From: Paenalcaligenes hominis
Lineage (GTDB): Bacteria > Pseudomonadota > Gammaproteobacteria > Burkholderiales > Burkholderiaceae_B
DNA: 64,000 nucleotides
Assembly: GCF_011927625.1 (NCBI RefSeq)
Contig: NZ_JAATIZ010000003.1
Coordinates: forward strand, 62,001 to 126,000
Direction of reading: 5' to 3'
The notes under the pieces were generated by a model that worked only from the letters and a program-made list of their open reading frames with translations, was not told where the DNA came from and searched no databases. Made by a program: the position numbers and the translations under genes. The first letter of the stretch is position 1, and the number at the start of each line of letters is the position of its first letter. Positions 1 through 7,948 of the stretch are shown one piece after another.

Positions 1-2
1 AA

Positions 3-608
3 ATCTTACGCAAAATGGTGGGCGATTTAGGGTGGCAGCTTAGCCCCAGTGAATGCAAACGCCTTTTTTTAGGTAAATCCACCAAAGAAGAAATTCAACT
101 CATAGAAAACCATCTCAACATCAAAATCGATCACGAGTGGCAACAAGCCTTTATCTTGCGTCGCAACCAAGCCTTACGCCAGCACGTAGTCGCTACCCCA
201 GGTATTTATGATTGCTTAAAAGCCATACGTAAACAGTGGCCATTACACGTCGCTTGTGTTTCCGCAGCAGAAAAAAACAAAATTATTCTTCAACTTGATA
301 AAGTGGGCTTAACGGACTTTTTTGATGGGCATATTTTTAGCGGCACTCAAGTCCTACGCAATAAACCTTATCCCGATGTGTATATGGCTACAGCGCAGTC
401 TTTAGGCGTAGAACCCAATCAATGCGCGATTATCGAAGACAGCGTCACAGGCATCACTGCTGGCATCAGTAGCGGTGCCACCGTATTTGCTTATTGCCCA
501 GACGATGAAAACCCCACTCCCCTTCTCGAGGCTGGCGCTCAGCATTATTTTAGGGACATGCGGCTATTACCAGACATATTGCAGCACCACACTAGCAGTA
601 ACCCCTAA
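3..608 (+). CDS. HAD-superfamily (subfamily IA) phosphatase, 5' end outside window
   Basis: This is the C-terminal part of a HAD subfamily IA phosphohydrolase, a cytosolic sugar-phosphate phosphatase of the YieH/phosphoglucomutase-like group. The reading frame is open to the left edge (codons Ile-Leu-Arg-Lys before the first Met at 15), so the N-terminal DxD nucleophile motif lies outside the window. Visible are the catalytic lysine in RNKPYPDVY and the Mg-binding acidic motif IIEDSVTGITAG, both in the order and spacing typical of the family. The Met at 15 should not be taken as the start. The substrate cannot be read from the sequence. A clear terminator follows, so it is not cotranscribed with the permease gene downstream. 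Confidence 0.85.
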   Translation: MLRKMVGDLGWQLSPSECKRLFLGKSTKEEIQLIENHLNIKIDHEWQQAFILRRNQALRQHVVATPGIYDCLKAIRKQWPLHVACVSAAEKNKIILQLDKVGLTDFFDGHIFSGTQVLRNKPYPDVYMATAQSLGVEPNQCAIIEDSVTGITAGISSGATVFAYCPDDENPTPLLEAGAQHYFRDMRLLPDILQHHTSSNP

Positions 609-651
609 ATAGCGTTTAAAATCTGCACTTTGATGCTTAGGCATTTTAACT

Positions 652-685
652 AGCTCACGCTCATATCAGTGGCGTGGGCTTTTTT
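652..685 (+). terminator. Rho-independent terminator
   Basis: A 9-bp stem (AGCTCACGC at 652-660 with GCGTGGGCT at 672-680, one G-U pair) is followed by six T at 680-685. It ends the HAD gene. It overlaps the GTG at 669, which argues that the permease starts at 705. Confidence 0.8.
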
Positions 686-704
686 ACTATTAAACAGGTC
701 AGAA

Positions 705-2258
705 ATGAGTCAGGGGTCCGTCCACTATCCGTGGTTTAAGCGTGAAGACATTGATGCTTTTTTTGCATTATTCCAAAACAACATTGCTAATTTCATTATT
801 ATTGCGCTGGCTATGCTTGGCATGGGCTTTAGCCAAGACATCGTCTTTGGTAAAGTCTTGCCGGGTGCAGCTGTCGCGGTCATGACAGGTAACTTTTACT
901 ACGCTTACATGGCTAAGCGTTTAGCGCAACGAGAACAACGTACGGATGTCACAGCGTTGTCATATGGGATTAGCACCCCCGTTATGTTCGTGTTTTTATT
1001 TGGCGTATTGCTACCAGCAAAAACCATTACGGGCGATGCAGACCTGGCTTGGAAAATCGCCGCTGGCGCTTGTTTTCTAAGCGGCATCATTGAAGTGCTG
1101 GTATCGTTAACCGGCCGTTGGATGCAACGAAATTTACCACGCGCAGCTATGTTAGGGGCTGTGGCAGGGGTCGCCATGACCTTTATTGGTGGTGAAATGC
1201 TCTTTAAGACGTTCGAAATGCCTCTTTTAGGGCTAGTGGTATTAGGCATTATTATCGTGGGCATTATCGGTCGTGTTGTTATGCCTTTTCGCCTATCCCC
1301 CACCTTTTTTGCCATTTTGATTGGTACCGTACTCGCCTATACCTTACGTCAGGCCGACCCCAATAATATTCACGAAGGTTTAGAGCACCTTGGCTTTTAC
1401 CCACCCATGTTTACCATGGCTGCCTTTGAAGGTATGGGTTTACTCTTTACCAGTATGGTGGGCGTGCTTACCGTGGTCTTGCCTATCACTCTTTACAACG
1501 CCATCGAGACCATGAATAACGTGGAAACCATGAAAGTGTTGGGTGATGAGTATGATGTACGTGAGTGTCAGGCTGTAGACGGCATCGGTACGGCTTTGGG
1601 TGCTTTGTTTGGTGGCCTGTTCCCCACTACCGTCTATATTGCCTCAGCAAGCTCCAAGTGGATGAATGCTGGCCGAGGTTACAGTATTGCTAACGGCGTG
1701 GTTTACCTTTTAGCCACTACCTGTGGGTTAATTGCTGCGTTGGCTGCCATTATTCCTGTGGCCGTGGTGTCCCCGATTTTGGTTTTTGTGGGTATTTCCA
1801 TGGTGGCAACGGCCTATCAAGCCAACGCCAAACGCTATTATCCCGCGGTGGCACTAGCGATGTTGCCTTATTTTGGTAACTACTTGATGACTCGTTTTGG
1901 CAATAAAGCCAGTGAGGTCGTAGAAGGCATTTCTTCAGGCATTGTGCCTTTAGGCCAAGGCGCTATGTTTACGGCCATGATGATTGGAGCCATGACGGTC
2001 TGCATTATTGATCACAACTTCCGTCGTGCCGCTGTGTTCAGTTTTATTACCGCTTTCTTGTCTTTTATCGGCTTAATTCATGCTCCGCACCTAGGGTGGA
2101 ATGCCGCGCCTGACTTCACGCTAGGCTACATTATTCTTGGTGTGTTTTTCCTTTACTTTACGGTAGTTAAACCCACCATCTTGCCGGCCCCCCCTGCTCT
2201 CTTTAGTTTACGCAGTGACGATGATGACCACCCTCAAAGTTCGCCTCGTAAAGATTAA
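705..2258 (+). CDS. NCS2-family (nucleobase/xanthine-uracil type) permease
   Basis: Polytopic inner-membrane transporter of the nucleobase:cation symporter-2 superfamily, 517 residues with about 12 hydrophobic segments. The N-terminal QNNIANFIII segment and the ALSYGISTP segment in the region of the second and third helices fit NCS2/AzgA-like proteins. The substrate is probably a purine, pyrimidine or related compound but is not determined by what can be seen. The frame is open from GTG 669, but that codon lies in the upstream terminator stem; ATG 705 has an AGG at 696-698 and starts MSQGSVHYPWF, so 705 is preferred. A terminator follows, so it is a single-gene unit. Long antisense frames across it are shadows. 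Confidence 0.8.
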   Translation: MSQGSVHYPWFKREDIDAFFALFQNNIANFIIIALAMLGMGFSQDIVFGKVLPGAAVAVMTGNFYYAYMAKRLAQREQRTDVTALSYGISTPVMFVFLFGVLLPAKTITGDADLAWKIAAGACFLSGIIEVLVSLTGRWMQRNLPRAAMLGAVAGVAMTFIGGEMLFKTFEMPLLGLVVLGIIIVGIIGRVVMPFRLSPTFFAILIGTVLAYTLRQADPNNIHEGLEHLGFYPPMFTMAAFEGMGLLFTSMVGVLTVVLPITLYNAIETMNNVETMKVLGDEYDVRECQAVDGIGTALGALFGGLFPTTVYIASASSKWMNAGRGYSIANGVVYLLATTCGLIAALAAIIPVAVVSPILVFVGISMVATAYQANAKRYYPAVALAMLPYFGNYLMTRFGNKASEVVEGISSGIVPLGQGAMFTAMMIGAMTVCIIDHNFRRAAVFSFITAFLSFIGLIHAPHLGWNAAPDFTLGYIILGVFFLYFTVVKPTILPAPPALFSLRSDDDDHPQSSPRKD

Positions 2259-2270
2259 TAGCTAATAAAA

Positions 2271-2293
2271 ACGCCCTACTAGGGGCGTTTTTT
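2271..2293 (+). terminator. Rho-independent terminator
   Basis: Stem ACGCCC (2271-2276) with GGGCGT (2283-2288), short loop, then six T. It ends the NCS2 permease gene just before the convergent small membrane-protein gene. Confidence 0.8.
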
Positions 2294-2312
2294 GTGATGG
2301 CTTGAGTCACCA

Positions 2313-2660
2313 CTAATCGGTTTCATCATCTAAATGCATCTTGTGCACGATCCGATGAATGAGTGGTGCAGCCACTACGCCGATAAGGGCAGCAAACAGC
2401 ACCCCCACAAACAACCCATAAAAAGCAAAAAACAACTTGCCGCCGTAGCTTTCAGGGTGAAACGCTGTGCCCATACCCCCCATAATCATTGAGCTATTCA
2501 GCAGTGCATCGTGAAAGTGAATGCTTTCAAAATACATATGCCCTAAGGCCCCAATTACAATAGTAATAAAGCTAATTAAAAATGCGGCAGCGATATGCCA
2601 AAAGCAACGCATCATAAAGGCTTTCGTGCTGATAGGGGCTTCTTGTTTAGATTCGTACAT
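2313..2660 (-). CDS. Small membrane protein, two-TM potassium-channel-like fold lacking the filter
   Basis: A 115-residue inner-membrane protein. Two long hydrophobic helices (about residues 22-45 and 80-102) flank a central loop with HDALLNSSMIMGGMG. The layout helix, pore-like loop, helix resembles two-TM ion-channel modules, but the place where TVGYG would stand reads MIMGGMG. I recall conserved, uncharacterised bacterial proteins of this type ending in HR.LHK.HL; the end here is HRIVHKMHLDDETD. It starts 43 nt downstream of the DUF3482 GTPase gene on the same strand and may share its transcript. Function unknown; a role in ion flux is only inference. Confidence 0.6.
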   Translation of the reverse strand: MYESKQEAPISTKAFMMRCFWHIAAAFLISFITIVIGALGHMYFESIHFHDALLNSSMIMGGMGTAFHPESYGGKLFFAFYGLFVGVLFAALIGVVAAPLIHRIVHKMHLDDETD

Positions 2661-2703
2661 GAGAAAAAAGAATGAAATACATCATAGACTAACGTTTACG
2701 TGT

Positions 2704-4200
2704 TTATACCCCACTACCCTCATGGGTTGAGGGCATGCTAACCGAGTGCGCCGACTCCGACGACGCTTGCTGCTCAAGCAGCGCGGCTAACTCATCAACA
2801 GCCAGCTCGCGGCGAGCGCTCGCTACGTGTTTATGATGCAGCGCCGACCATTCGGGAAAAGCCCGTGCTTGAGTTAGGACTTCGGGAAGCTCGCCAGAAC
2901 GCCAATTAATGGGCGTAGCGTTTTTTTGTTCTGTAGCGTGTAAAGAGGTCTGTGCCCGAGAGATAGCAATGGGTGTTTGCGCTGCGTGACCGCGTTGGGC
3001 TAAGGCATTAATAAGGGCCGTTTCACGCAAGGCCAAAACGCGTATGACACTATCGTCTACCGTTAATTCAGACTCGCCACGCCATTTGTTAATTAGTCGT
3101 TGCCCCCATTTGTCTACCCCTTGCCATAACCCACCTGCTGCGGCCCCAATTAACGTGCCTGTGCCTAGGCTTAGCCCAGCAGTGAGTAAATCAAAGGTAG
3201 CACCCGCCATAGCGCCAGCAGCCACCCCTTTACCGACTTGGATGCCGAGCTCTTTCATGACCTCTGGGTGAAAAAGATCTGTTTCCCAACGGCAGCCCTC
3301 AAGAGCAATATCACTGGGTAGGTAATCACGCGTGGTGAAATTAAAGCGACGCAATAATGACTTCACACAGGCCTCTTCCCGCAAACGGATTGTTTCATGA
3401 AGGGCACGAACATTTTGTTCTAAGAGCTCACGTTGTGATGGGCTGACTAGACGTAGCGCCGTTACATCGATGAGAAGCTCAGCTAAAAGACGCCACGCGT
3501 CTTTGAGTCGTTGTTGACGTTGCTGCTCTACATCCGCACTTAGGCTATGCAATTGCTGACTGTGACGTGCGGGCACTAAAAGAGCGAGCTTTTCATACAA
3601 CTGTGCTTCGCCGTTTAATGCGGGGGCTACGGTATCAAACTCTGCCAAAGCATGTAGGCCTAAGGCCGCTAAAGCCGCCCGCCACTCATCAATGCGTTGG
3701 TCGGGACTACGAGTAAAGTTCAGTACCGGCAAAATGGGCTTACCCGCCATCACTAAAATTTTCAGCTCATCTTTATGTTTAGCTAAAACCGGATCACGCA
3801 CATCAACCACATACAACGCTACGTCGCTGTGCAGAAGCTGACGCAAAACACGGGCTTCTTGCTCAAAACGCTCTTGGGCTTCGGGAGCTTGCAAAAAACG
3901 CTCGATATACTGCGGCGGATCCATGCCGTCGTGCTCTAAGGCTAATCGCTGTAGATAATCAAACAACGCCATGCTGTCTTCCATGCCAGGCGTGTCAAAA
4001 AGCTCGATCAGCTCATTGGAAGACAATCGTAAGCGCACCCCTTCCACATGACGTGTGGTGCCAGGGCTATTACGTACCTCACCAAAATGCGTATCACGTG
4101 TGAGAGTACGTAGTAGCGAGGTTTTACCCGTATTCGTATGACCGACTACAGCGAGTCGAAGCGGAGCAAACTCAGGATTCATGGTGATTGTGTAACTCAA
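2704..4200 (-). CDS. Era-like GTPase with DUF3482 domain
   Basis: A 498-residue protein with an N-terminal TRAFAC/Era-like GTPase domain and a C-terminal DUF3482 region. The P-loop GHTNTGKT is at residues 20-27, a switch-I-like NSPGTTRH at 44-51 and G3 DTPG at 69-72. The G4 position reads NFTR (161-164) rather than NKxD, so guanine specificity may be altered. Around residues 323-365 a Gly/Ala-rich hydrophobic stretch (VGKGVAAGAMAGATF onward) could insert in or associate with membrane. The gene overlaps the DUF2868 gene by 29 nt, and the two families are known as neighbours, so they probably form one complex. Met 7 (at 4182) is a possible alternative start. Cellular role unknown. Confidence 0.8.
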   Translation of the reverse strand: MSYTITMNPEFAPLRLAVVGHTNTGKTSLLRTLTRDTHFGEVRNSPGTTRHVEGVRLRLSSNELIELFDTPGMEDSMALFDYLQRLALEHDGMDPPQYIERFLQAPEAQERFEQEARVLRQLLHSDVALYVVDVRDPVLAKHKDELKILVMAGKPILPVLNFTRSPDQRIDEWRAALAALGLHALAEFDTVAPALNGEAQLYEKLALLVPARHSQQLHSLSADVEQQRQQRLKDAWRLLAELLIDVTALRLVSPSQRELLEQNVRALHETIRLREEACVKSLLRRFNFTTRDYLPSDIALEGCRWETDLFHPEVMKELGIQVGKGVAAGAMAGATFDLLTAGLSLGTGTLIGAAAGGLWQGVDKWGQRLINKWRGESELTVDDSVIRVLALRETALINALAQRGHAAQTPIAISRAQTSLHATEQKNATPINWRSGELPEVLTQARAFPEWSALHHKHVASARRELAVDELAALLEQQASSESAHSVSMPSTHEGSGV

Positions 4201-5575
4201 AGAACAACGTGTTTATGTCTGTGTACACCGATTCAAAATCTGCTTTTTGTAAACGGGTGCGCCAAGCGTCTAATCGATCAGGGCCTTGGTTTGCATTGAT
4301 TAAATACACAGAGGCAAAGTCGCTATAACTGGCGAGCTCGGCTAACCATGCCATCACCCCTCGGTCAGGGGTTTGGGCGGCATCGACACATAACACCACA
4401 TGGGCATAGTGATGATGCGTTAACTGGGTTAGCAACTGGGCGCGTTGTTCACGGCTATCAACCAAACCCGCATCCTCCCAACCACTAGGCAACTCAAAGG
4501 GTGGCCAAGGTTGATCAGAGGGCAGCTCTATACCTATAACCTGTGTTTTAGCTGTTAGAGCAGGGCGTTGGATGGGCTCGGGGGCAAGCGCCACCTGATC
4601 CGCCCCCGCCACGGCATCAACCCCTACATATTCAGCCACAGGCAATAAGCGTGGGCGTAACTCTATCAAGCCGACTTGATCCGTATGCACACGCACCTGC
4701 CGCAGGTTTTTGCTTAAGTACCCATAACAGACCCCCAGAGCGACTAGACGAGGCAGTACACCATATGCCACCACACACCCCACTAGCCAACTGGACCACT
4801 GCACCTGTACGGCACTAGGCACAACCTGTAAGCCATCGCTTAAACGAATCATCTCGGGGCTGGGTGTACTAAAGCCCAACCAACTAGGCAGCCAACCTAA
4901 AGCCTGTACCACTAAAACAAAACTATCGGCGCTTAGAAGTGTGGTTTCCCAGTTAAAGCTATAACGCTTTGCGGCGAGCAGCACCAACACCGTCGACAAC
5001 ATGGTCAATAAACCTAACACCCAAGCGGTGTGGTTGATTACGCTTAATAACCATTGTGCTAAACGCTGTTTGGTTAATACATTTAAATAGGCATTAAAAA
5101 GTAGTGCCTGGTCTGGGCCTTTGACAATACGCTGGCTCAGCCAAAGCCACAATTGACTGACCCCTATGCCTGCGCGCTGTTCTGATCGTGTGCTAAAAAG
5201 CAAAGCAACTAACCACACCACCAAACTAAAAGTGGGTAAGGCTAACAGTGTCACCATAGCCCAGAGCACATTGACGCGCCCATCTACTGCATTGAATGCA
5301 CCAAATGCGGCGCCAGCCCCAAGCACCATAAAAAGGGCAAACACAAACCAGAGGCACCAACGCATAAAGCGCCAAAGGTGCTGCTGTTTTTGCGGCCATT
5401 GTTCGCGCTCACTTAATAGCTGTGCACGCAGCAGCATCCGGTCTTCGAGGCTACCGCCAGCCGCAATAACGCGCCGTACCTCGACTGCATCCTCAATAGG
5501 GCCCCATTGGCTTTCTTTTAAGCGCACAGCCTCTAACAGCCAATACGGCACTAAATCCGATGTTTTTTTCCACAT
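4172..5575 (-). CDS. DUF2868 membrane protein, partner of the DUF3482 GTPase
   Basis: A 467-residue inner-membrane protein of family DUF2868. Hydrophobic segments lie at about residues 69-93, 101-127, 177-204 and 258-287, followed by a soluble C-terminal domain from about 330 to 467 that resembles an alpha/beta nucleotide-binding fold (IGIELPSDQPW, HVVLCVDAAQTPDRG). It starts 6 nt after the TPM-domain gene stop and overlaps the GTPase gene downstream, which indicates translational coupling. It may be the membrane anchor for the GTPase. The biochemical function is unknown. Confidence 0.75.
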   Translation of the reverse strand: MWKKTSDLVPYWLLEAVRLKESQWGPIEDAVEVRRVIAAGGSLEDRMLLRAQLLSEREQWPQKQQHLWRFMRWCLWFVFALFMVLGAGAAFGAFNAVDGRVNVLWAMVTLLALPTFSLVVWLVALLFSTRSEQRAGIGVSQLWLWLSQRIVKGPDQALLFNAYLNVLTKQRLAQWLLSVINHTAWVLGLLTMLSTVLVLLAAKRYSFNWETTLLSADSFVLVVQALGWLPSWLGFSTPSPEMIRLSDGLQVVPSAVQVQWSSWLVGCVVAYGVLPRLVALGVCYGYLSKNLRQVRVHTDQVGLIELRPRLLPVAEYVGVDAVAGADQVALAPEPIQRPALTAKTQVIGIELPSDQPWPPFELPSGWEDAGLVDSREQRAQLLTQLTHHHYAHVVLCVDAAQTPDRGVMAWLAELASYSDFASVYLINANQGPDRLDAWRTRLQKADFESVYTDINTLFFELHNHHES

Positions 5576-5581
5576 AGTTAC

Positions 5582-6070
5582 TTACATTATCACGGGCTCG
5601 TTGGGTAATACATTTTGGTCCGTATCTCCTAGGGGCGCGTGGGTTTTTAAAATCAGCTCTATCTCATCAACGGCAGCAAGTAAGCCTTCTATATAGTCAC
5701 CTTGGGCAAAGCGGCGTTCTAAAGCGCTACAGACTTGATGCCAGGCGGCGTTGCTAGCACTAATGCCGCGGTCGGCAATAATTTCAATCGCACGCTGATC
5801 TAACGCAATGTAGAGTAATACCCCACTATTTAAGGGGGTATCCCATACACGTAATCGCCCATATACCTCTAGTGCACGTAAATGGGCATTAGGCTCGTGA
5901 CTTGGCATCACGGCCTCAATGGCTAAAATTAGTTCGCCGGTGTGACTGGCCTCGCTATTTTTAATGCGTTCTGCCACATGTGCTAGGACCTCTTCGTCAA
6001 AATGACGCCGACGTAGCCATTGCCCCTCTAGGGCAGAATAACCCGTGATTTTTTTGAAGGTAGTTTTCAT
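5582..6070 (-). CDS. TPM-domain protein
   Basis: A 162-residue protein made of a single TPM domain (TPM_phosphatase fold). It has no signal peptide; the N-terminus is MKTTFKKITGYSALEG and the core shows SHTGELILAIE, LNSGVLLYIALDQRAIEIIADRGI and a C-terminal helix GDYIEGLLAAVDEIELIL. In related genomes such a soluble or peripheral TPM protein follows LemA and a larger TPM/YgcG protein, as here. The gap to the upstream TPM gene is 11 nt and to DUF2868 it is 6 nt. TPM proteins are linked to membrane-protein turnover and photosystem repair in plants; the bacterial role is unclear. Confidence 0.8.
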   Translation of the reverse strand: MKTTFKKITGYSALEGQWLRRRHFDEEVLAHVAERIKNSEASHTGELILAIEAVMPSHEPNAHLRALEVYGRLRVWDTPLNSGVLLYIALDQRAIEIIADRGISASNAAWHQVCSALERRFAQGDYIEGLLAAVDEIELILKTHAPLGDTDQNVLPNEPVIM

Positions 6071-6081
6071 CGTTTATCCTT

Positions 6082-7020
6082 TTACCAACCACCAGAAGCG
6101 CCGCCGCCACCACTGCTACCACCGCCGCCGCCACCAAAGCCGCCACCACCAAAACCACCACCGCCGAAGCCACCACCACCGCGACCGCCCCCAAAGCCAC
6201 CCAAGCCGCCGCCTAAGCCTCCTAAGGTTGCCCCACGTCTGGACGCACGGCCCGAGTTCCCTCGAGAACGTGGCCCCATAAATTTACCCACTAAGGACAA
6301 CATAACAGCGGCCATCACACAAACCAATGAAATTAATACACTGCCAAACGCAAAGAAGGTAAAAATTCCCGTAATTAGTGCCGCTGCTAAAGGAGGTAAT
6401 ACCCATGCAAATAACACTAAGGGAAACAACACAAACAGTGGGGGTGAGTCCTCGTCGTCCCAGATGCCGTCTTGGGTAGGAGGCGGGGGCAAATCCTCGC
6501 CTTGAACCAAGGCAATGAGCTGGTCTACCCCTGCATTAATGCCCGCCACATAATCATTTTGTACAAAATAGGGGGTGATGTACTCACGAATGATGCGGCC
6601 TGCTTGCAAGTCAGTGACGGCGCCCTCTAGACCATACCCCACCTCTATGCGTAAACGCCTATCGTCTTTGGCGACCACCAATAAAATGCCGTCATCGACT
6701 TTTTTGCGCCCCACACGCCACGCATCGTAAACACGGCGCGTGTACTGATCGATGGCTTCGCCCTCGGTGGTGGGTACCATTAACACAAAAAGTTGCGCAC
6801 CCTTGGTTTGCTCTAACTGTTGCAAGCGTTGGGTTAAGGCTTGTTTTTCCGCAGCAGAGAAAGTGCCTGTGGTATCTACCACCCAATTATCTAAGGTAGG
6901 GATAGATGGTGTTTGAGCCCAGGCCACACTGTTTACAAAAAAACAGCACACCAACATCCACAAAAACAGGCTGTGTTTAATGAACTGCTGTGCACGATTG
7001 CTTGGTAGATAATGACTCAT
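6082..7020 (-). CDS. YgcG/TPM-domain protein with signal peptide and Gly-rich C-terminus
   Basis: A 312-residue exported membrane protein. A signal peptide (about residues 1-36, hydrophobic SLFLWMLVCCFFVNSVAWA) precedes a TPM domain (about 40-170) with GILLVVAKDDRRLRIEVGYGLEGAVTD. Two hydrophobic segments follow at about 193-245. The tail, roughly residues 265-312, is almost pure Gly with Phe and Ser in GGGGF repeats, a common ending in this family. The tail explains the GCC-rich repeats at 6090-6230 on the plus strand. It is the middle gene of lemA-ygcG-tpm, 30 nt after lemA. A role together with LemA in envelope protein handling is inference. Confidence 0.85.
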   Translation of the reverse strand: MSHYLPSNRAQQFIKHSLFLWMLVCCFFVNSVAWAQTPSIPTLDNWVVDTTGTFSAAEKQALTQRLQQLEQTKGAQLFVLMVPTTEGEAIDQYTRRVYDAWRVGRKKVDDGILLVVAKDDRRLRIEVGYGLEGAVTDLQAGRIIREYITPYFVQNDYVAGINAGVDQLIALVQGEDLPPPPTQDGIWDDEDSPPLFVLFPLVLFAWVLPPLAAALITGIFTFFAFGSVLISLVCVMAAVMLSLVGKFMGPRSRGNSGRASRRGATLGGLGGGLGGFGGGRGGGGFGGGGFGGGGFGGGGGGSSGGGGASGGW

Positions 7021-7050
7021 ACGCCCCTCTATGCCTGTGATAAGTACGTG

Positions 7051-7665
7051 TTACTGTGCAGGTTGACTTGTAGGTAAATCAAACCGTACCTCTGGGTTGC
7101 GAGTGATTTCCGATTCGCGATCTACCCCGTAGTTTTCCTTTACTTTATAGCCAAAAATTTTAGCGGTTATTAGCGTTGGGAACTGTCTTATGTACAAGTT
7201 GTATTCTTGAACGGCTTGAACAAAACGCCCGCGCTCGGTAGCAATACGGTTTTCTGTGCCCTCAAGCTGAGTCATTAAGTCACGCACTAGCCCATCGCTT
7301 TTTAGTTGGGGATAATTTTCCGACACCGCCATTAAACGCGATAAAGCAGAGGACAGCTCACCTTGCGCTTGAGAGAAACGACGCATTAACTCGGGGTTAT
7401 CTAAATCGTCCACTTTCAAATTGATTTGACCCACTTTGGCTCTGGCCTCGGTCACATCTGTCAGTACCGTACGCTCGTTAATCATATAGGCATTGACAGA
7501 GCTAACTAGCTTTGGCACGAGGTCAGCACGACGCTCGTATTGGTTTAATGTTTGTGACCACGCCGCCTTTACTTGCTCATCAAGGCGTTGTATGTCGTTA
7601 TAACCACAACCGGATAACAGCACCGCCGTGATGCTTAACCACAGCCAACGTAAGTAGGTTTTCAT
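7051..7665 (-). CDS. lemA: LemA-family lipoprotein
   Basis: A 204-residue LemA-family protein. The N-terminal signal ends in a lipobox (VLLSGC, Cys20), so it is predicted to be lipid-anchored. The rest is a helical bundle with the family hallmarks YNDIQRLDEQVKAAWSQ, YERRADLVPKLVSSV, ENYPQLKS and TERGRFVQAVQEYN. It is the first gene of a probable five-gene minus-strand unit (lemA, ygcG-like, tpm, DUF2868, DUF3482). A GGAAGC sequence sits just before the ATG. The precise function of LemA is not established. Confidence 0.88.
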   Translation of the reverse strand: MKTYLRWLWLSITAVLLSGCGYNDIQRLDEQVKAAWSQTLNQYERRADLVPKLVSSVNAYMINERTVLTDVTEARAKVGQINLKVDDLDNPELMRRFSQAQGELSSALSRLMAVSENYPQLKSDGLVRDLMTQLEGTENRIATERGRFVQAVQEYNLYIRQFPTLITAKIFGYKVKENYGVDRESEITRNPEVRFDLPTSQPAQ

Positions 7666-7805
7666 AATCGCTTCCTATAAAAACAGGCGTCTTTCTGACG
7701 CATATCATCAAAGTAGTGTTTAGATTAAACGCCTGACACAGGCTCATCAAGCCAAAAATTATTAAGATTATGTGAGTTTTTATCTAACTCTTAGCTATTT
7801 AACGC

Positions 7806-7934
7806 TATAATAGTTTTTTGCGTAACACACCAATCATTACGTTTCTCTAGCAGGTCTTACCCTGCATTGGCATCTTCGCCATCAACCTCATTCTGTCAGC
7901 CTAGATTGGTATTACCTTTTTAGTAATAGGCTAG
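7806..7934 (+). promoter_or_regulatory. Promoter -10 and structured 5' leader of the RNA helicase gene
   Basis: A perfect TATAAT lies at 7806-7811 with a poor -35 region. Transcription from it would give a leader of about 130 nt. Near its end TATTAC (7910-7915) pairs with GTAATA (7923-7928), and flanking CTAG at 7901-7904 and 7931-7934 can also pair, placing a hairpin 14 nt before the TTG start. The region 7666-7948 otherwise holds no gene; it separates the divergent lemA and helicase genes. Leader control of the helicase is inference. Confidence 0.45.
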
Positions 7935-7948
7935 TCGCTGGAAATACT

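Noticed and set aside
905-1315. 136-residue frame on the minus strand inside the NCS2 permease gene
   Set aside because: It lies wholly opposite a well-supported membrane-protein gene, and its Lys/Arg/Thr-rich sequence is what antisense of TM-coding DNA gives.
6045-6281. His/Arg-rich plus-strand frame and GCC/CCA repeats, considered as tandem repeats or CRISPR-like
   Set aside because: The periodicity comes from the Gly-rich tail of the YgcG-type protein on the minus strand; there are no spacers.
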